Shown in pieces: positions 53,086-62,326 of a DNA stretch of 64,000 nt. The position numbers were made by a program, and so were the translations under genes. The stretch comes from Methylocystis sp. SC2 (GTDB lineage: Bacteria > Pseudomonadota > Alphaproteobacteria > Rhizobiales > Beijerinckiaceae): positions 218,501 to 282,500 of the forward strand of contig NC_018485.1 in assembly GCF_000304315.1 (NCBI RefSeq). The letters are read 5' to 3'. Under the pieces are notes generated by a model. It was not told the DNA's origin. It did no database searches and saw only the letters and a program-made list of their open reading frames with translations. The number at the start of each line of letters is the position of its first letter. Position 1 is the first letter of the stretch.

Positions 53086-54452
53086 TGGCCAGTGATATTT
53101 TGATTGTCGACGATGAAGCGGACATCAGGGAGCTTGTCGCCGGAATTCTGAGCGACGAAGGGCACGGAGTCCGCACCGCCAAAGACTCCGACGAAGCGCT
53201 TGCGGCGATCGCAGCCCGGCGTCCGCATCTGGTTTTTCTCGACATCTGGCTGCAAGGGTCGCGGCTCGACGGCCTCCAGGTGCTCGAACTCGCGCAGAAG
53301 CAGCACAAGGGCTTGCCCGTCGTCATGATCTCGGGCCACGGCAATATCGAAACCGCGGTCAGCGCGATCAAGATCGGCGCGTATGACTTCATTGAAAAGC
53401 CGTTTAAGGCGGATCGGCTGGTGCTCGTCGCCGAACGGGCGCTCGAGGCCTATCAGCTGCGGCGCGAACTTTCCGCGCTGCGCCAGCGGGCGGGAGCCTT
53501 CGACCGCATCGTCGGCGATTCCCCGGCGGCGCATCAGCTGCAGCAGCTCATTGGCCGCGTCGCCCCTGTCAATTCGCGCGTGCTGATCACCGGCGCCCCC
53601 GGGACGGGCAAGGAACTCGCCGCCCGCTGCATCCACGAGGCGTCGAGCCGCGCCGGCGGGCCGTTCGTCGTCATCAATTCGGCCACGATCACGCCGGAGA
53701 ACATGGAAATCGAGCTGTTCGGCCGCGAAGGCGCCGATGGCGAACGCAAGATCGGCGCGCTTGAGGAGGCGCATGGCGGAACGCTGTTCCTTGACGAAAT
53801 CGCCGACATGCCGAAGGATTCCCAGGCGAAAATTCTGCGCGTGCTGGTCGATCAGACGTTTCAGCGGGTCGGCGGATCGAACAAGGTCGAGGTCGACGTG
53901 CGCATCATCTCGTCCTCGGCGCGCGATCTCGCGTCGGCGATCGAAGAGGGCACGCTGCGCGAGGATCTGTTTCATCGCCTCGCGGTGGTGCCGATCCGGA
54001 TTCCTTCGCTGGCGGAACGGCGCGAGGACATCCCGGCGCTCATCGACTATTTCATGGAGAATATGTCGCTCGCGTCCGGCATGCCGCGCCGACGGATATC
54101 GGAAGACGCTCTTGCGGTCCTGCAGTTGCACGACTGGCCCGGCAACATCCGGCAGTTGAGAAATAATGTCGAGCGCCTGATGATTCTCACGTCTGGCGAT
54201 TCCAGCGCGACGATCACGGCCGAAATGCTTCCGGCCGATGTCGGCGAACTCGTTCCGGCGACTCCCGCCGGCGTGCGCGGCGAAAAACTGATGAGTCTAC
54301 CGCTCAGAGAGGCGCGGGAAGTTTTCGAGCGCGAATACCTCGTCGCTCAGCTCAATCGCTTCTCCGGGAATATTTCCCGCACCGCGGAGTTCATCGGCAT
54401 GGAGCGCTCGGCCTTACACCGAAAACTTAAGTCGCTGTCGGTAGAGTCATAG
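53085..54452 (+). CDS. ntrX: Response regulator NtrX
   Basis: This 455-residue regulator has a receiver domain (ILIVDDEADIRELV, LVFLDIWLQGSRLDG), an AAA+ domain with GAPGTGKELAARCIH and [12 protein letters not shown], and a C-terminal Fis-type helix-turn-helix. Where NtrC has the GAFTGA loop, this protein has REGADGERKIGALEEA, so it cannot contact sigma-54 in the usual way. That is normal for alphaproteobacterial NtrX, which acts through other promoters. Confidence 0.95.
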   Translation: MASDILIVDDEADIRELVAGILSDEGHGVRTAKDSDEALAAIAARRPHLVFLDIWLQGSRLDGLQVLELAQKQHKGLPVVMISGHGNIETAVSAIKIGAYDFIEKPFKADRLVLVAERALEAYQLRRELSALRQRAGAFDRIVGDSPAAHQLQQLIGRVAPVNSRVLITGAPGTGKELAARCIHEASSRAGGPFVVINSATITPENMEIELFGREGADGERKIGALEEAHGGTLFLDEIADMPKDSQAKILRVLVDQTFQRVGGSNKVEVDVRIISSSARDLASAIEEGTLREDLFHRLAVVPIRIPSLAERREDIPALIDYFMENMSLASGMPRRRISEDALAVLQLHDWPGNIRQLRNNVERLMILTSGDSSATITAEMLPADVGELVPATPAGVRGEKLMSLPLREAREVFEREYLVAQLNRFSGNISRTAEFIGMERSALHRKLKSLSVES

Positions 54453-54681
54453 AAACATTAACTTAGGTGAGCTAGTTAAAGCGACGCATTATGCTAGAGG
54501 CAAGTGCTCGCGCCGAGTCAAAACCGGACGCCTCCCATAAACTGGCGGCGGAAAGCCTTCGACTTGCGCCTTGCGCTTCGCCATTTGAAAGGTTCTAATG
54601 AACACGGCGGCGAAAAAAGAAGAACGATCCCCTGGGGGCGGCGTCATTCCGCTCGGCTCAAAAAACAGAACAGGACAGCCG

Positions 54682-54945
54682 ATGTCGTCAGAGCGTTCGC
54701 AAAATCTGCAAGATACATTTTTGAATTTCGTCAGGAAGAATAAAGTCCCGCTCACGATCTTCCTCGTCAATGGCGTCAAGCTCCAGGGAATCGTCACCTG
54801 GTTCGATAATTTCTGCCTCTTGCTGCGGCGAGACGGGCATTCTCAGCTCGTCTACAAGCACGCCATCTCGACGATCATGCCCGGACACCCCATACAAATG
54901 TTTGAGCCGGGCGAGGACGAGGGCCAGGCCGACAAGCAACGGTAG
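54682..54945 (+). CDS. hfq: RNA chaperone Hfq
   Basis: This 87-residue Sm-like hexameric protein pairs small RNAs with mRNAs. I start at ATG 54682 ([10 protein letters not shown]), the usual alphaproteobacterial start, after AGGA. A frame to 54598 with 28 more residues is open. Sm motifs are [25 protein letters not shown] and the Sm2 motif YKHAISTI, both intact. An acidic tail follows. The hfq-hflX order after ntrYX is the rule in Rhizobiales. Confidence 0.95.
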   Translation: MSSERSQNLQDTFLNFVRKNKVPLTIFLVNGVKLQGIVTWFDNFCLLLRRDGHSQLVYKHAISTIMPGHPIQMFEPGEDEGQADKQR

Positions 54946-54979
54946 GCGATTGAAGGCTGACAGCGGAGCAAGCAGCGGG

Positions 54980-56311
54980 ATGACGCCGAACGGCGCCGGG
55001 GCCCGCGCATTGGTCATTGGACCCTATCTGGCCCAAGGCGCGGCGCTTTCGCGCGATACGGCTGCGCGTCTCATGGAGGCGGTGGGCCTCGCCGAGGCGA
55101 TCGACCTCGATGTCGTCGGTCAAGTTCCCGTATCGCTGAACGAGGTTCGACCGGCGACATATCTGGGAAAGGGCAAAGTCGAGGAGATCGGCGAACTCGT
55201 CAAGTCGAAGGACGCCGCGCTCGTGAGCATGGACTGCCAGCTCTCGCCGGTGCAGCAGCGCAATCTCGAACGGGCGTGGGACGCCAAGGTCATCGACCGG
55301 ACCGGGCTCATTCTGGAAATCTTCGGCGAGCGCGCCCGGACCAAGGAAGGCGCGCTGCAGGTGGAGCTCGCGCATCTGGCCTATCAGAAGTCGCGGCTGG
55401 TCCGCTCCTGGACCCACCTTGAACGCCAGCGCGGAGGTTTCGGCTTTCTTGGCGGCCCAGGCGAAACGCAGATCGAGACGGACCGTCGCCTGATCGAGGA
55501 GCGGATGCGGCGCATCGAGCATGATCTCGACAAGGTGAAGCGCACGCGCGCGCTGCATCGTAAGACGCGGCGCGACATTCCCTATCCGGTGGTCGCGCTC
55601 GTCGGCTACACGAACGCCGGAAAGTCGACGCTTTTCAACCGTCTGACCAAGGCCGAGGTGCTCGCGCAGGACATGCTGTTCGCGACCCTCGATCCAACGC
55701 TGCGCCAGATCAAACTGCCGCATGGCGCGCGCATCCTGCTCTCCGACACGGTGGGATTCATCTCCGATCTGCCCACCATGCTTGTCTCGGCCTTCCGTGC
55801 GACGCTTGAAGAAGTGACGCTCGCCGACGTGGTTCTGCATGTGCGCGACGTCGCGCATGAAGATTGGGAGGCGCAGGCGAAGGACGTCGAGGCGATCCTG
55901 AGCGAACTCGGTTTGACAGGCGAAGCCGAGGGGCGCGTTCTGGAAGTTTGGAACAAGATCGACGCGCTCGATCCGGAACGGCTTTCGGCGCTTCAGCACG
56001 CCGTGAGCGGGATCGAGCCCCAACGCCGGCCGACGCTCGTATCCGCCTTGACCGGGCAGGGGCTCGACGAGTTGCTGGCAAGGATCGAGTCCGCGCTGGC
56101 GGCGGGACGCGTTCGTTTCGAAATGGACCTCGACGTCGCCGACGGCGAGGGGCTCGCCTGGCTTCACGCCCATACCGAAGTGCTCGAACGCGAAGCGCTG
56201 CCGGAGGGCGGCGTCCATCTCGTCGTGCGTATCGACCCTGAACGTTCCGAGGGCCTTGCGAGGCGCTTTCCGCAGGCCGAAATCATCCGCGAAGCCGGCG
56301 CGGGGCGCTAG
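54980..56311 (+). CDS. hflX: GTPase HflX
   Basis: This 443-residue ribosome-associated GTPase splits stalled or hibernating 70S ribosomes. The N-terminal HflX domain has YLGKGKVEEI and the following RTGLILEIFGERARTKEG, then a coiled GGPGETQIETDRRLI linker. The G domain has GYTNAGKSTLFNRL (G1), DTVGFI (G3) and NKID (G4). I use ATG 54980; a TTG at 54950, right after the hfq stop, would add ten residues. Confidence 0.93.
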   Translation: MTPNGAGARALVIGPYLAQGAALSRDTAARLMEAVGLAEAIDLDVVGQVPVSLNEVRPATYLGKGKVEEIGELVKSKDAALVSMDCQLSPVQQRNLERAWDAKVIDRTGLILEIFGERARTKEGALQVELAHLAYQKSRLVRSWTHLERQRGGFGFLGGPGETQIETDRRLIEERMRRIEHDLDKVKRTRALHRKTRRDIPYPVVALVGYTNAGKSTLFNRLTKAEVLAQDMLFATLDPTLRQIKLPHGARILLSDTVGFISDLPTMLVSAFRATLEEVTLADVVLHVRDVAHEDWEAQAKDVEAILSELGLTGEAEGRVLEVWNKIDALDPERLSALQHAVSGIEPQRRPTLVSALTGQGLDELLARIESALAAGRVRFEMDLDVADGEGLAWLHAHTEVLEREALPEGGVHLVVRIDPERSEGLARRFPQAEIIREAGAGR

Positions 56312-56384
56312 ATCAGGCTGCATTGGGCGGAATCGCCCAATCCCACTTTTCGGCCGGACCTTTTTCAGACGTTTGAGAGAGCTA
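56312..56384. repeat. Short palindromic repeat after hflX
   Basis: ATTGGGCG-GAAT-CGCCCAAT (56323-56342) is a perfect eight-base stem, followed by CCCACTTTTCGG and a later CTTTTTC. It resembles the CCCACTTTTT-type repeat between pmoC and pmoA. It lies between convergent genes and may end transcription of both. Confidence 0.6.
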
Positions 56385-57206
56385 TCAACGCGGCTTGCGC
56401 TCCGCGCCTTTCGCCTCGATCCACAGCGCTTCCATCTCGTCGAGAGACGCTGCTTCGGGCGAACCGCCCATCTCCGCGAGGCGGCGCTCGATATGGTGGA
56501 ACCGCCGCTCGAATTTCGTGTTGGCGCCGCGCAGCGCCTGCTCGGGATCGACCTTAGCGTGGCGCGCAAGATTGACGACCACGAACAAAAGATCGCCGAT
56601 CTCCTCTTCGAGCGCCGGCGACGCGTCGACGCCGGGACGCGCGAGTTCCGCGGCCACTTCCTCGGTTTCCTCGCGAATCTTGCCAAGAACCTGCTGCGCG
56701 TCGTCCCAATCGAAGCCGACCCCGGAAGCCTTTTGTTGCAGCTTGAGGGCGCGCGTCAGCGCGGGCAGGGCGAGCGGCACGCCGTCGAGCAGGCTCTCCG
56801 GCGGCGCGCCCTGCTTGGCCGCCTTCTCGCGCGCTTTGATCGCGCTCCACTGCGTGGTCACGCCGTCGGCGTCGAGCGATCGGCCGTCGCCGAAAACATG
56901 CGGATGCCGGCGAATGAGCTTGGCGCAGATCGCGTCGACGACGTCCTTGAAGGCGAAAGCCTCCTGCTCCTGCGCCATCCGCGCATGAAAGACGACCTGC
57001 AAGAGGAGATCGCCCAACTCGTCTTGGAGATCGGTTAGATCGCCGCGCTCGACGGCGTCGGCGACTTCATAGGCTTCCTCGATCGTGTAGGGCGCGATCG
57101 AGCGGAAATCCTGCTCGAGATCCCAGGGACAGCCGCTGCCCGGCGTGCGCAGCGCCGCCATGATTTCGATCAGCCTGGCGACATCGCCGTGCGGTCGTCC
57201 GGACAT
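56385..57206 (-). CDS. mazG: Nucleoside triphosphate pyrophosphohydrolase MazG
   Basis: This 273-residue protein starts at ATG 57206 after GGGGAG. It has two MazG domains. The first is CPWDLEQDFRSIAPYTIEEAYEVADAVERGDLTDLQDELGDLLLQVVFHA (metal-binding EExxE...ExxD pattern), and the second is near residues 160-260 with EEIGDLLFVVVNLARHAKVDPEQALRGANTKFERRFHHIE. It removes pyrophosphate from unwanted nucleotides. Confidence 0.94.
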   Translation of the reverse strand: MSGRPHGDVARLIEIMAALRTPGSGCPWDLEQDFRSIAPYTIEEAYEVADAVERGDLTDLQDELGDLLLQVVFHARMAQEQEAFAFKDVVDAICAKLIRRHPHVFGDGRSLDADGVTTQWSAIKAREKAAKQGAPPESLLDGVPLALPALTRALKLQQKASGVGFDWDDAQQVLGKIREETEEVAAELARPGVDASPALEEEIGDLLFVVVNLARHAKVDPEQALRGANTKFERRFHHIERRLAEMGGSPEAASLDEMEALWIEAKGAERKPR

Positions 57207-57277
57207 GAGGTCTCCCCAAAAGAAAAGCGCCGCGGCCCTCAAGGAGGATCGCGGCGCGCGGATCTACGGAGCGAGGC

Positions 57278-57943
57278 TCAATCCAGGATGATCGACAGCG
57301 CTTCTCTGCCCTTCGCCGTGTCGACGACCTGCATCGTGACCGGCTGCCCCTCGGCGAGCCGGTTCACGCCGGACGGACCCAGAATCGAAATATGGACGAA
57401 GACGTCCTTGCCGCCGTCGTTCGATTGTACGAAGCCGAAGCCCTTCGTCTCGTCGAACCATTTGACCTTGCCGGAGACCGGAACGGCGGTCGACGGATCG
57501 GGCGCCTGGCGACGGGGCCGGGGGCTGTCGAAACCGCCGCCTGCGCGGGGCGGCGGCGGCGGCGCCCGCTCGGCGGCGCCCGCCAAATCGACATCGAGAA
57601 TGCGCGCCACTTGCTGGCCTTTCACCGAGCTCGTGACCTGCACCTGCAACTTCGCGCCGGGCGGCAGCGTGTCGTAACCCGCCGCCTGAACGGCGCCGAT
57701 ATGGAGGAAGGCGTCGCCGGTGCCGTTGGCAAGCTCGACGAAGCCAAAGCCCTTGTCAGTTTTAAACCACTTCACAATGGCGTCGACTGCTGGCTCGTTC
57801 GACATTGGAGGCGGCGCATCGGGAAATCCGCCGCCAAAGGGTGATCGCGGCGCCCGGCTCGTTCGCGGCGAATCATAGCTATACGGGGCGTCGTCATCAA
57901 ATCCGCGCTTGCGGGGGCCCCGAAAATCTCTACCTTTGCTCAT
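57278..57943 (-). CDS. Double cold-shock domain protein with RG-rich N-terminus
   Basis: This 221-residue protein starts at ATG 57943 after AGGT. Residues 1-50 are rich in Arg, Gly, Pro and Asp (disordered). Two cold-shock domains follow: IVKWFKTDKGFGFVELANG and DAFLHIGAV, then a Pro-rich linker (RAPPPPPRAGGGFDSPRP), then GKVKWFDETKGFGFVQSND and DVFVHISIL. It is the second such protein in the window. It lies 71 bases upstream of mazG on the same strand. Confidence 0.9.
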   Translation of the reverse strand: MSKGRDFRGPRKRGFDDDAPYSYDSPRTSRAPRSPFGGGFPDAPPPMSNEPAVDAIVKWFKTDKGFGFVELANGTGDAFLHIGAVQAAGYDTLPPGAKLQVQVTSSVKGQQVARILDVDLAGAAERAPPPPPRAGGGFDSPRPRRQAPDPSTAVPVSGKVKWFDETKGFGFVQSNDGGKDVFVHISILGPSGVNRLAEGQPVTMQVVDTAKGREALSIILD

Positions 57944-58452
57944 GTCTACCTGCTCGTCTCCGCCAAAAACGGCAAGACCGCTATGCCAACCTTGTGCGCC
58001 CAACCGCTCCAGTCGGCGCGTCTCAAAAAACGCGCCCGCCCGGAAACGACGATGATGTGCCTCTTGAATGCCATATAGTCCCGCGCAGCGAGCCTTTTAC
58101 CAGAGTTTCGCCCCGGAAGGCCAGAGAATTCCGAGGGGTGATCCAAAAATCCAAACAGTCGCCATAGTTTGACAGCTGACGTCCAATTCCCGCGCCGGCG
58201 GGAATGTTTGCGTTTGCAGGAGTTTAGACGCGCCGTACGGGCGGATTATGACGCGCCATGCGGTGCGCCCGCGCCGCATTATCAACATAAAGCGTGATCC
58301 GAGGAGCCGGGGCTGCGTTCAGTCCAATAAGACGGCGAAATCTCTGGTGAGCAAGAGGCAAGAGCGGACGGCGCCGGCCGGATCCCTGATCCACGATTCG
58401 CATAATCCATATTATGGAACCAAGATATATCGCTTTTGGCGACGCCGCGACG
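57944..58452. other. Intergenic region, nothing supported
   Basis: This 509-base gap between a divergent start (cold-shock gene) and the 3' end of the MBL gene shows no supported gene. Short frames lack ribosome sites. A small GC hairpin (ATTCCCGCGCCGGCGGGAAT) lies near 58183. The segment 58390-58440 is AT-richer. Confidence 0.4.
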
Positions 58453-59247
58453 TCAGACCTCGATCGCCATTCCGTCGAATGCCGGCGTGACATTTTCCGG
58501 CAGCGTTGCGGCCAGCGCGTCGTAATCCAGATCGACGTGCAGATCCGTCAGCACGGCGCGCTTTGGCTTGAAATGCGCGATGAAGTCCAGGGCCTGACCG
58601 ACCGACAGATGCGTGCCGTGCCGCTGATGGCGCAGCGCGTCGATGATCCAGAGATCCAGCCCTTCGAGATATTGCGCGCTCTCAGGCGGAATCGCGTGAA
58701 GATCCGGCGTGTAGGCCACATTGTCGAAGCGGAAGCCGAGCGCGTCCATGTCGCCATGGTCCAGGCGAAACGGCGTGGCGACGATCGCGCCGCCGGGTCC
58801 CTCGACCGTCTCGGCGCGCCCCAGATGCAGCCGATGTTCGGTCATCAGCGGCGGATAAAAGCTGCCGGGCGGCGTTTTGAAGATATAGTCGAATTTCGTG
58901 GCGAAGGACCGCGACGTCGGCTCGTCCATATAGGCCGGGATTCGCCGTCCGCTCAGAATGACCAAGCCGCGCACATCGTCGACGCCATGGGTGTGGTCGG
59001 CGTGGGGATGCGTATAGAAGACCGCGTCGAGCCGCTTGACGTCGGCGTCGATGAGCTGCTCGCGCAGATCGGGTCCCGTGTCGACAAGCACTTGCGTCGC
59101 CGCCTCGGCAGGCCCGCGCGCGACGAGAATCGAGCAGCGCCGGCGCCGATTTTTCGGATTGTCCGGATCGCACTTTCCCCAGCCCTGCCCGACGCGCGGC
59201 ACGCCGCCGGACGAACCGCACCCAAGTATCCTGATTCTCAGGCTCAC
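58453..59247 (-). CDS. Metallo-beta-lactamase fold hydrolase (PhnP-like)
   Basis: This 264-residue protein starts with GTG 59247, whose TG is shared with the tatD stop TGA (GTGA). It has ILGCGSSGGVPRVG at the start, a Cys-containing segment WGKCDPDNPKNRRRRCSILV, and the zinc motif YTHPHADHTHGVDDVRG (HxHxDH), with later FRLDHGDMDALGFRF and TDLHVDLD. This matches PhnP/RNase Z-like phosphodiesterases. It is coupled to tatD. Confidence 0.85.
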   Translation of the reverse strand: MSLRIRILGCGSSGGVPRVGQGWGKCDPDNPKNRRRRCSILVARGPAEAATQVLVDTGPDLREQLIDADVKRLDAVFYTHPHADHTHGVDDVRGLVILSGRRIPAYMDEPTSRSFATKFDYIFKTPPGSFYPPLMTEHRLHLGRAETVEGPGGAIVATPFRLDHGDMDALGFRFDNVAYTPDLHAIPPESAQYLEGLDLWIIDALRHQRHGTHLSVGQALDFIAHFKPKRAVLTDLHVDLDYDALAATLPENVTPAFDGMAIEV

Positions 59248-60035
59248 GCGGCGGCGTCCAGCGGCGGCATTTTGGAAAACAGCCGCAGCGCGTTGTCGGT
59301 TGTGGCGATCGCGAGTTCGGCGGCGCTGATTCCCTTGACGTCGGCGAGCACGCGCGCGGTGTCGACGACGAAGGCCGGCTCGTTGCGCTTGCCGCGATGC
59401 GGCGCCGGCGCAAGGAAGGGCGCGTCGGTTTCGACCAGCATCCGCTCCAACGGCACGTCGCGGGCGATCTCGCGCAGATAGTCGGCGTTCTTGAACGTCA
59501 CGACGCCGGAAAAGGAAACATAGAGGCCGAGCTGCAGCGCCGTTTCGGCGAGCGCGCGGCCGCTGGTGAAGCAATGGAGCAGGGCGGGGAAAGCCCCCTT
59601 CCCCATTTCGTCCTTAAGAATCGCCGCGCAGTCGTCGTCGGCGTCGCGCGTATGGATGACGAGCGGCAGGCCGGTTTCGCGGGCGGCTTGGACGTGAATC
59701 CGGAAGACGCGCTGCGCCACCTCGCGCGGCGCATGATCGTAGTGATAATCGAGTCCGGCTTCGCCCAATCCGACGCATTTTGGATGCTGCGACAGACCGA
59801 CCAGCGCCTCGACCGTCGGCTCGGCCTCTTCATGCGAATGGTGCGGATGCGTCCCCACCGTGCAAAAGACCTCCGGATAGGCTTCAGCTACGGCCTTCAC
59901 GCGATCGAAGCGAGAGAGATGCGTCGAGATCGTAATCATCCTGGCGACGCCGCGCGCCTTCGCGCGGGCGATCGTCTCCGGTAGTTCCGGGGCGAAATCG
60001 GGAAAGTCGAGGTGACAATGGGTGTCGATGAGCAT
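59244..60035 (-). CDS. tatD: TatD family DNase
   Basis: This 263-residue metal-dependent hydrolase has MLIDTHCHLDF at the start, GTHPHHSHE, VGLGEAGLDYHY, VIHTRDADDD, LHCFTSG and LVETDAPFLAP. These are the metal-binding motifs of the TatD family. It acts as a 3'-5' exonuclease in DNA repair or fragment clearance. Confidence 0.92.
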   Translation of the reverse strand: MLIDTHCHLDFPDFAPELPETIARAKARGVARMITISTHLSRFDRVKAVAEAYPEVFCTVGTHPHHSHEEAEPTVEALVGLSQHPKCVGLGEAGLDYHYDHAPREVAQRVFRIHVQAARETGLPLVIHTRDADDDCAAILKDEMGKGAFPALLHCFTSGRALAETALQLGLYVSFSGVVTFKNADYLREIARDVPLERMLVETDAPFLAPAPHRGKRNEPAFVVDTARVLADVKGISAAELAIATTDNALRLFSKMPPLDAAA

Positions 60036-60304
60036 CAGACTCGGTCAGGAAAGAGCAACAGGGTAGGTCCGACGCGCGTCGTCCTCGGCCGCCGCCGGAA
60101 AGTTCGATGACGCGCTTGGGCCAATGCGGCAATATGGCTTGGGCGGCGGAAAACACAAATATTTCGCTTCGGGCTCCTTCGCGGGTAAGGCGCGCAGCGC
60201 TATGTTTTCTCGGCGATGCAACGCTCTTTTATCATCGCCGGCGTCATTCGACGCCGTCGCGGGTCAAGCTCGGGCAGGACGTTGCAAGCGCGAGGAGCAA
60301 GAAC

Positions 60305-60571
60305 TTGACGCAGTCTTCCGCGCCGGACGGCGGCGGCCGCCCGCTGGCGACGATCAAGGACGTGACGGACGTCCTCGGCGACATCGACGACGCGACGCTG
60401 TCGGCGATCATGGATCTGCGGCCGACGATTGCCGACGTCGAGGAGGCGGCCATGTGGATGTCCGGCGATCAAGACGTCTTCGGCGCGGGCGCGCCGCTCA
60501 AGGACGTGGCGGGAGAAATCGTCTCACTTGTCGCCGGCGACGACGAGGAGAATTTTCCGCCGACCCTATGA
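60305..60571 (+). CDS. Small conserved protein coupled to a CapA-like gene
   Basis: This 88-residue acidic protein starts at TTG 60305, eight bases after GAGGAG; frames that begin further upstream have no site of that quality. It has IKDVTDVLGDIDDATLSAIMDLRPTIADVEEAAMWMSGD, all helical, with no signal peptide. I recall similar small proteins in Rhizobiales without a function. The stop overlaps the next start as ATGA. Confidence 0.6.
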   Translation: MTQSSAPDGGGRPLATIKDVTDVLGDIDDATLSAIMDLRPTIADVEEAAMWMSGDQDVFGAGAPLKDVAGEIVSLVAGDDEENFPPTL

Positions 60572-61710
60572 GCGGCGCCGCGCCGCCGAGCGACATGGCG
60601 CCAGCCGTCCGGCTCTTCCTGTGCGGCGACGTGATGATCGGCCGGGGCGTCGATCAGATCCTTCCCTCGCCCTGCCCGCCCAAGCTCTATGAGGAATATG
60701 TTTCGTCGGCGGAGGAATATGTTCGTTTGGCCGAAGCGGCGTCGGGGCCAATTCCGCGGCGCATCGGTTCTTCCTATATCTGGGGCGACGCGCTTGCCGA
60801 GCTTCGCGCGCAAAACCCCGACGCCCGCATCGTCAATCTCGAAACGAGCGTGACGCGCAGCGAGGCGGCCGAACACAAGGCGATCAACTACCGCGTCAGT
60901 CCGCAGAACGCCGAATGTCTTCGCGTCGCCGGCGTCGACTGCTGCGCGCTGGCCAACAATCATGTGCTCGATTGGGGGCGGCCTGGCCTCTTGCAAACGC
61001 TCGACACGCTTGAGCGTCTGGGCGTCGCTTTCGCCGGCGCGGGACGCGCGATCGACGAAGCGCAGCGGCCGGCGGTCCTCGACATCCCTCGCAAGGGACG
61101 GGTCGTCGTCCTGTCCTTCGCCCTGCCCGACAGCGGAACGCCCCTCCATTGGGCGGCGACGCGCGCATCGGCTGGAGTCAATCTGCTGTCCGATCTTTCC
61201 TCGCAAAGCGCCGCCCTCGCCTGCGCCTTGGCGAAAAAGGTCGCGCGGCCCGGCGACGTTCTGGTGGTTTCGATCCACTGGGGCGCGAATTGGGGCTATG
61301 GCGTTTCGAACGCCCAGAGACAATTCGCGCATCGGCTGATCGAAGACGCCGGCGCTTCCGTCATCCACGGACATTCGTCACATCACGCGAAGGGAGTCGA
61401 GGTCCATCGCAACCGGTTGGTTCTTTACGGCTGCGGCGATTTTTTGAACGACTATGAGGGCATCAGCGGCTTCGAAAGCTTTCGCGGCGATTTATCCCTG
61501 ATGTATTTCGCGGATATCGATGCGAGCGGCGATCTCCTGCAGCTTCGAATGGTTCCGCTGCATATGCGGCGCTTTCGCCTTGAACGGGCGTCGACCGCCG
61601 ACGCCCAATGGCTTGCGCAAACGCTCGATCGCGAGAGCGCGCCATTCGGCGTTCGCGTCCGGCGCCAACCAGACGGCGCGCTGTCAGCTTCCTGGTCCGG
61701 CGGCGAATGA
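60568..61710 (+). CDS. CapA family protein (poly-gamma-glutamate synthesis type)
   Basis: This 380-residue protein starts at ATG 60568 by overlap with the previous gene. It has the CapA metallophosphatase-like domain: FLCGDVMIGRGVDQIL near residues 16-31, NLETSVTRSEAAEHK, CCALANNHVLDWG, VSIHWGANWGYG and VIHGHSSHHAKGVEVH, then LYGCGDFLNDYEG. No signal peptide is clear. The family name comes from Bacillus capsule synthesis; here it is more likely a hydrolase with unknown substrate. Confidence 0.85.
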   Translation: MSGAAPPSDMAPAVRLFLCGDVMIGRGVDQILPSPCPPKLYEEYVSSAEEYVRLAEAASGPIPRRIGSSYIWGDALAELRAQNPDARIVNLETSVTRSEAAEHKAINYRVSPQNAECLRVAGVDCCALANNHVLDWGRPGLLQTLDTLERLGVAFAGAGRAIDEAQRPAVLDIPRKGRVVVLSFALPDSGTPLHWAATRASAGVNLLSDLSSQSAALACALAKKVARPGDVLVVSIHWGANWGYGVSNAQRQFAHRLIEDAGASVIHGHSSHHAKGVEVHRNRLVLYGCGDFLNDYEGISGFESFRGDLSLMYFADIDASGDLLQLRMVPLHMRRFRLERASTADAQWLAQTLDRESAPFGVRVRRQPDGALSASWSGGE

Positions 61711-61796
61711 GCGCCGCGACGCTCGTGACGGGGAGGCCGACGCCTCCCATTTTCTCCCCATCTGACATTCGTGAGCACAAAGGCGGAGCTTGATCG

Positions 61797-62165
61797 ATGG
61801 CCATCGTTCTCAATCACACCATCGTGCCGGCGCGCGACAAGGAGGCCGCGGCGCGCTGGTTCGCACGGATTTTCGGTCTGCGCTACGACGGCGCCAAGGG
61901 CCATTTCGCGCCGGTGAAGGTCAATAGCGAGCTCACCTTGCTGTTCGACAATGACGAGGGCTTCGAGGCCGGCCATTACGCCTTCCACGTCAGCGATAAT
62001 GAGTTCGATGAGATTTTCCGGCGCGTGAAGGACGAAGGCGTCGTCTTTGGCAGCGCGCCGGGTCGATTCACCGACGGCCAGCTCAACGACTGGAACGGCG
62101 GCCGCGGCGTCTATTTCAAAAGCCCCGACGGCCATGTGCTCGAGCTGATGACGCAGCCGCAGTAG
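61797..62165 (+). CDS. VOC (glyoxalase/dioxygenase) family protein
   Basis: This 122-residue single-domain VOC protein has LNHTIVPARDKEAAARWFARIFGLRY with the first metal His, HYAFHVSDNEFDEIFRRVKDEG with the second, and GVYFKSPDGHVLELMTQPQ with the last Glu. The metal triad is intact. Its function (dioxygenase, lyase or resistance) is not clear. The last 39 bases are partly repeated at 63385-63423. Confidence 0.85.
   Translation: MAIVLNHTIVPARDKEAAARWFARIFGLRYDGAKGHFAPVKVNSELTLLFDNDEGFEAGHYAFHVSDNEFDEIFRRVKDEGVVFGSAPGRFTDGQLNDWNGGRGVYFKSPDGHVLELMTQPQ
62127..62165 (+). repeat. 3' end of VOC gene, direct repeat copy 1
   Basis: This is the last 39 bases of the VOC gene. The last 19, GATGACGCAGCCGCAGTAG, recur with one change at 63405-63423. 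The full 39 bases are 30/39 identical by hand alignment. The stretch between the copies holds the trypsin-like gene. Confidence 0.75.
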
Positions 62166-62326
62166 GCGTCGTCCTGGCCTGGCGGGGGGCTCGGCGAGTC
62201 AGCTACTAGGCAGTGCTCGGTCATTGTTGCGCTGCAAGAAGCGCGCTTCCATTGATCTGGCGACTTTTTTCTGTTCGGCTGAGCTTTGGACCGGATAAGT
62301 TCGAACTGGTTTTTGGCAGTGTTGAA

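Noticed and set aside
53085..54452. NtrX as a second NtrC-type sigma-54 activator
   Set aside because: The GAFTGA loop is absent, as in other alphaproteobacterial NtrX proteins.
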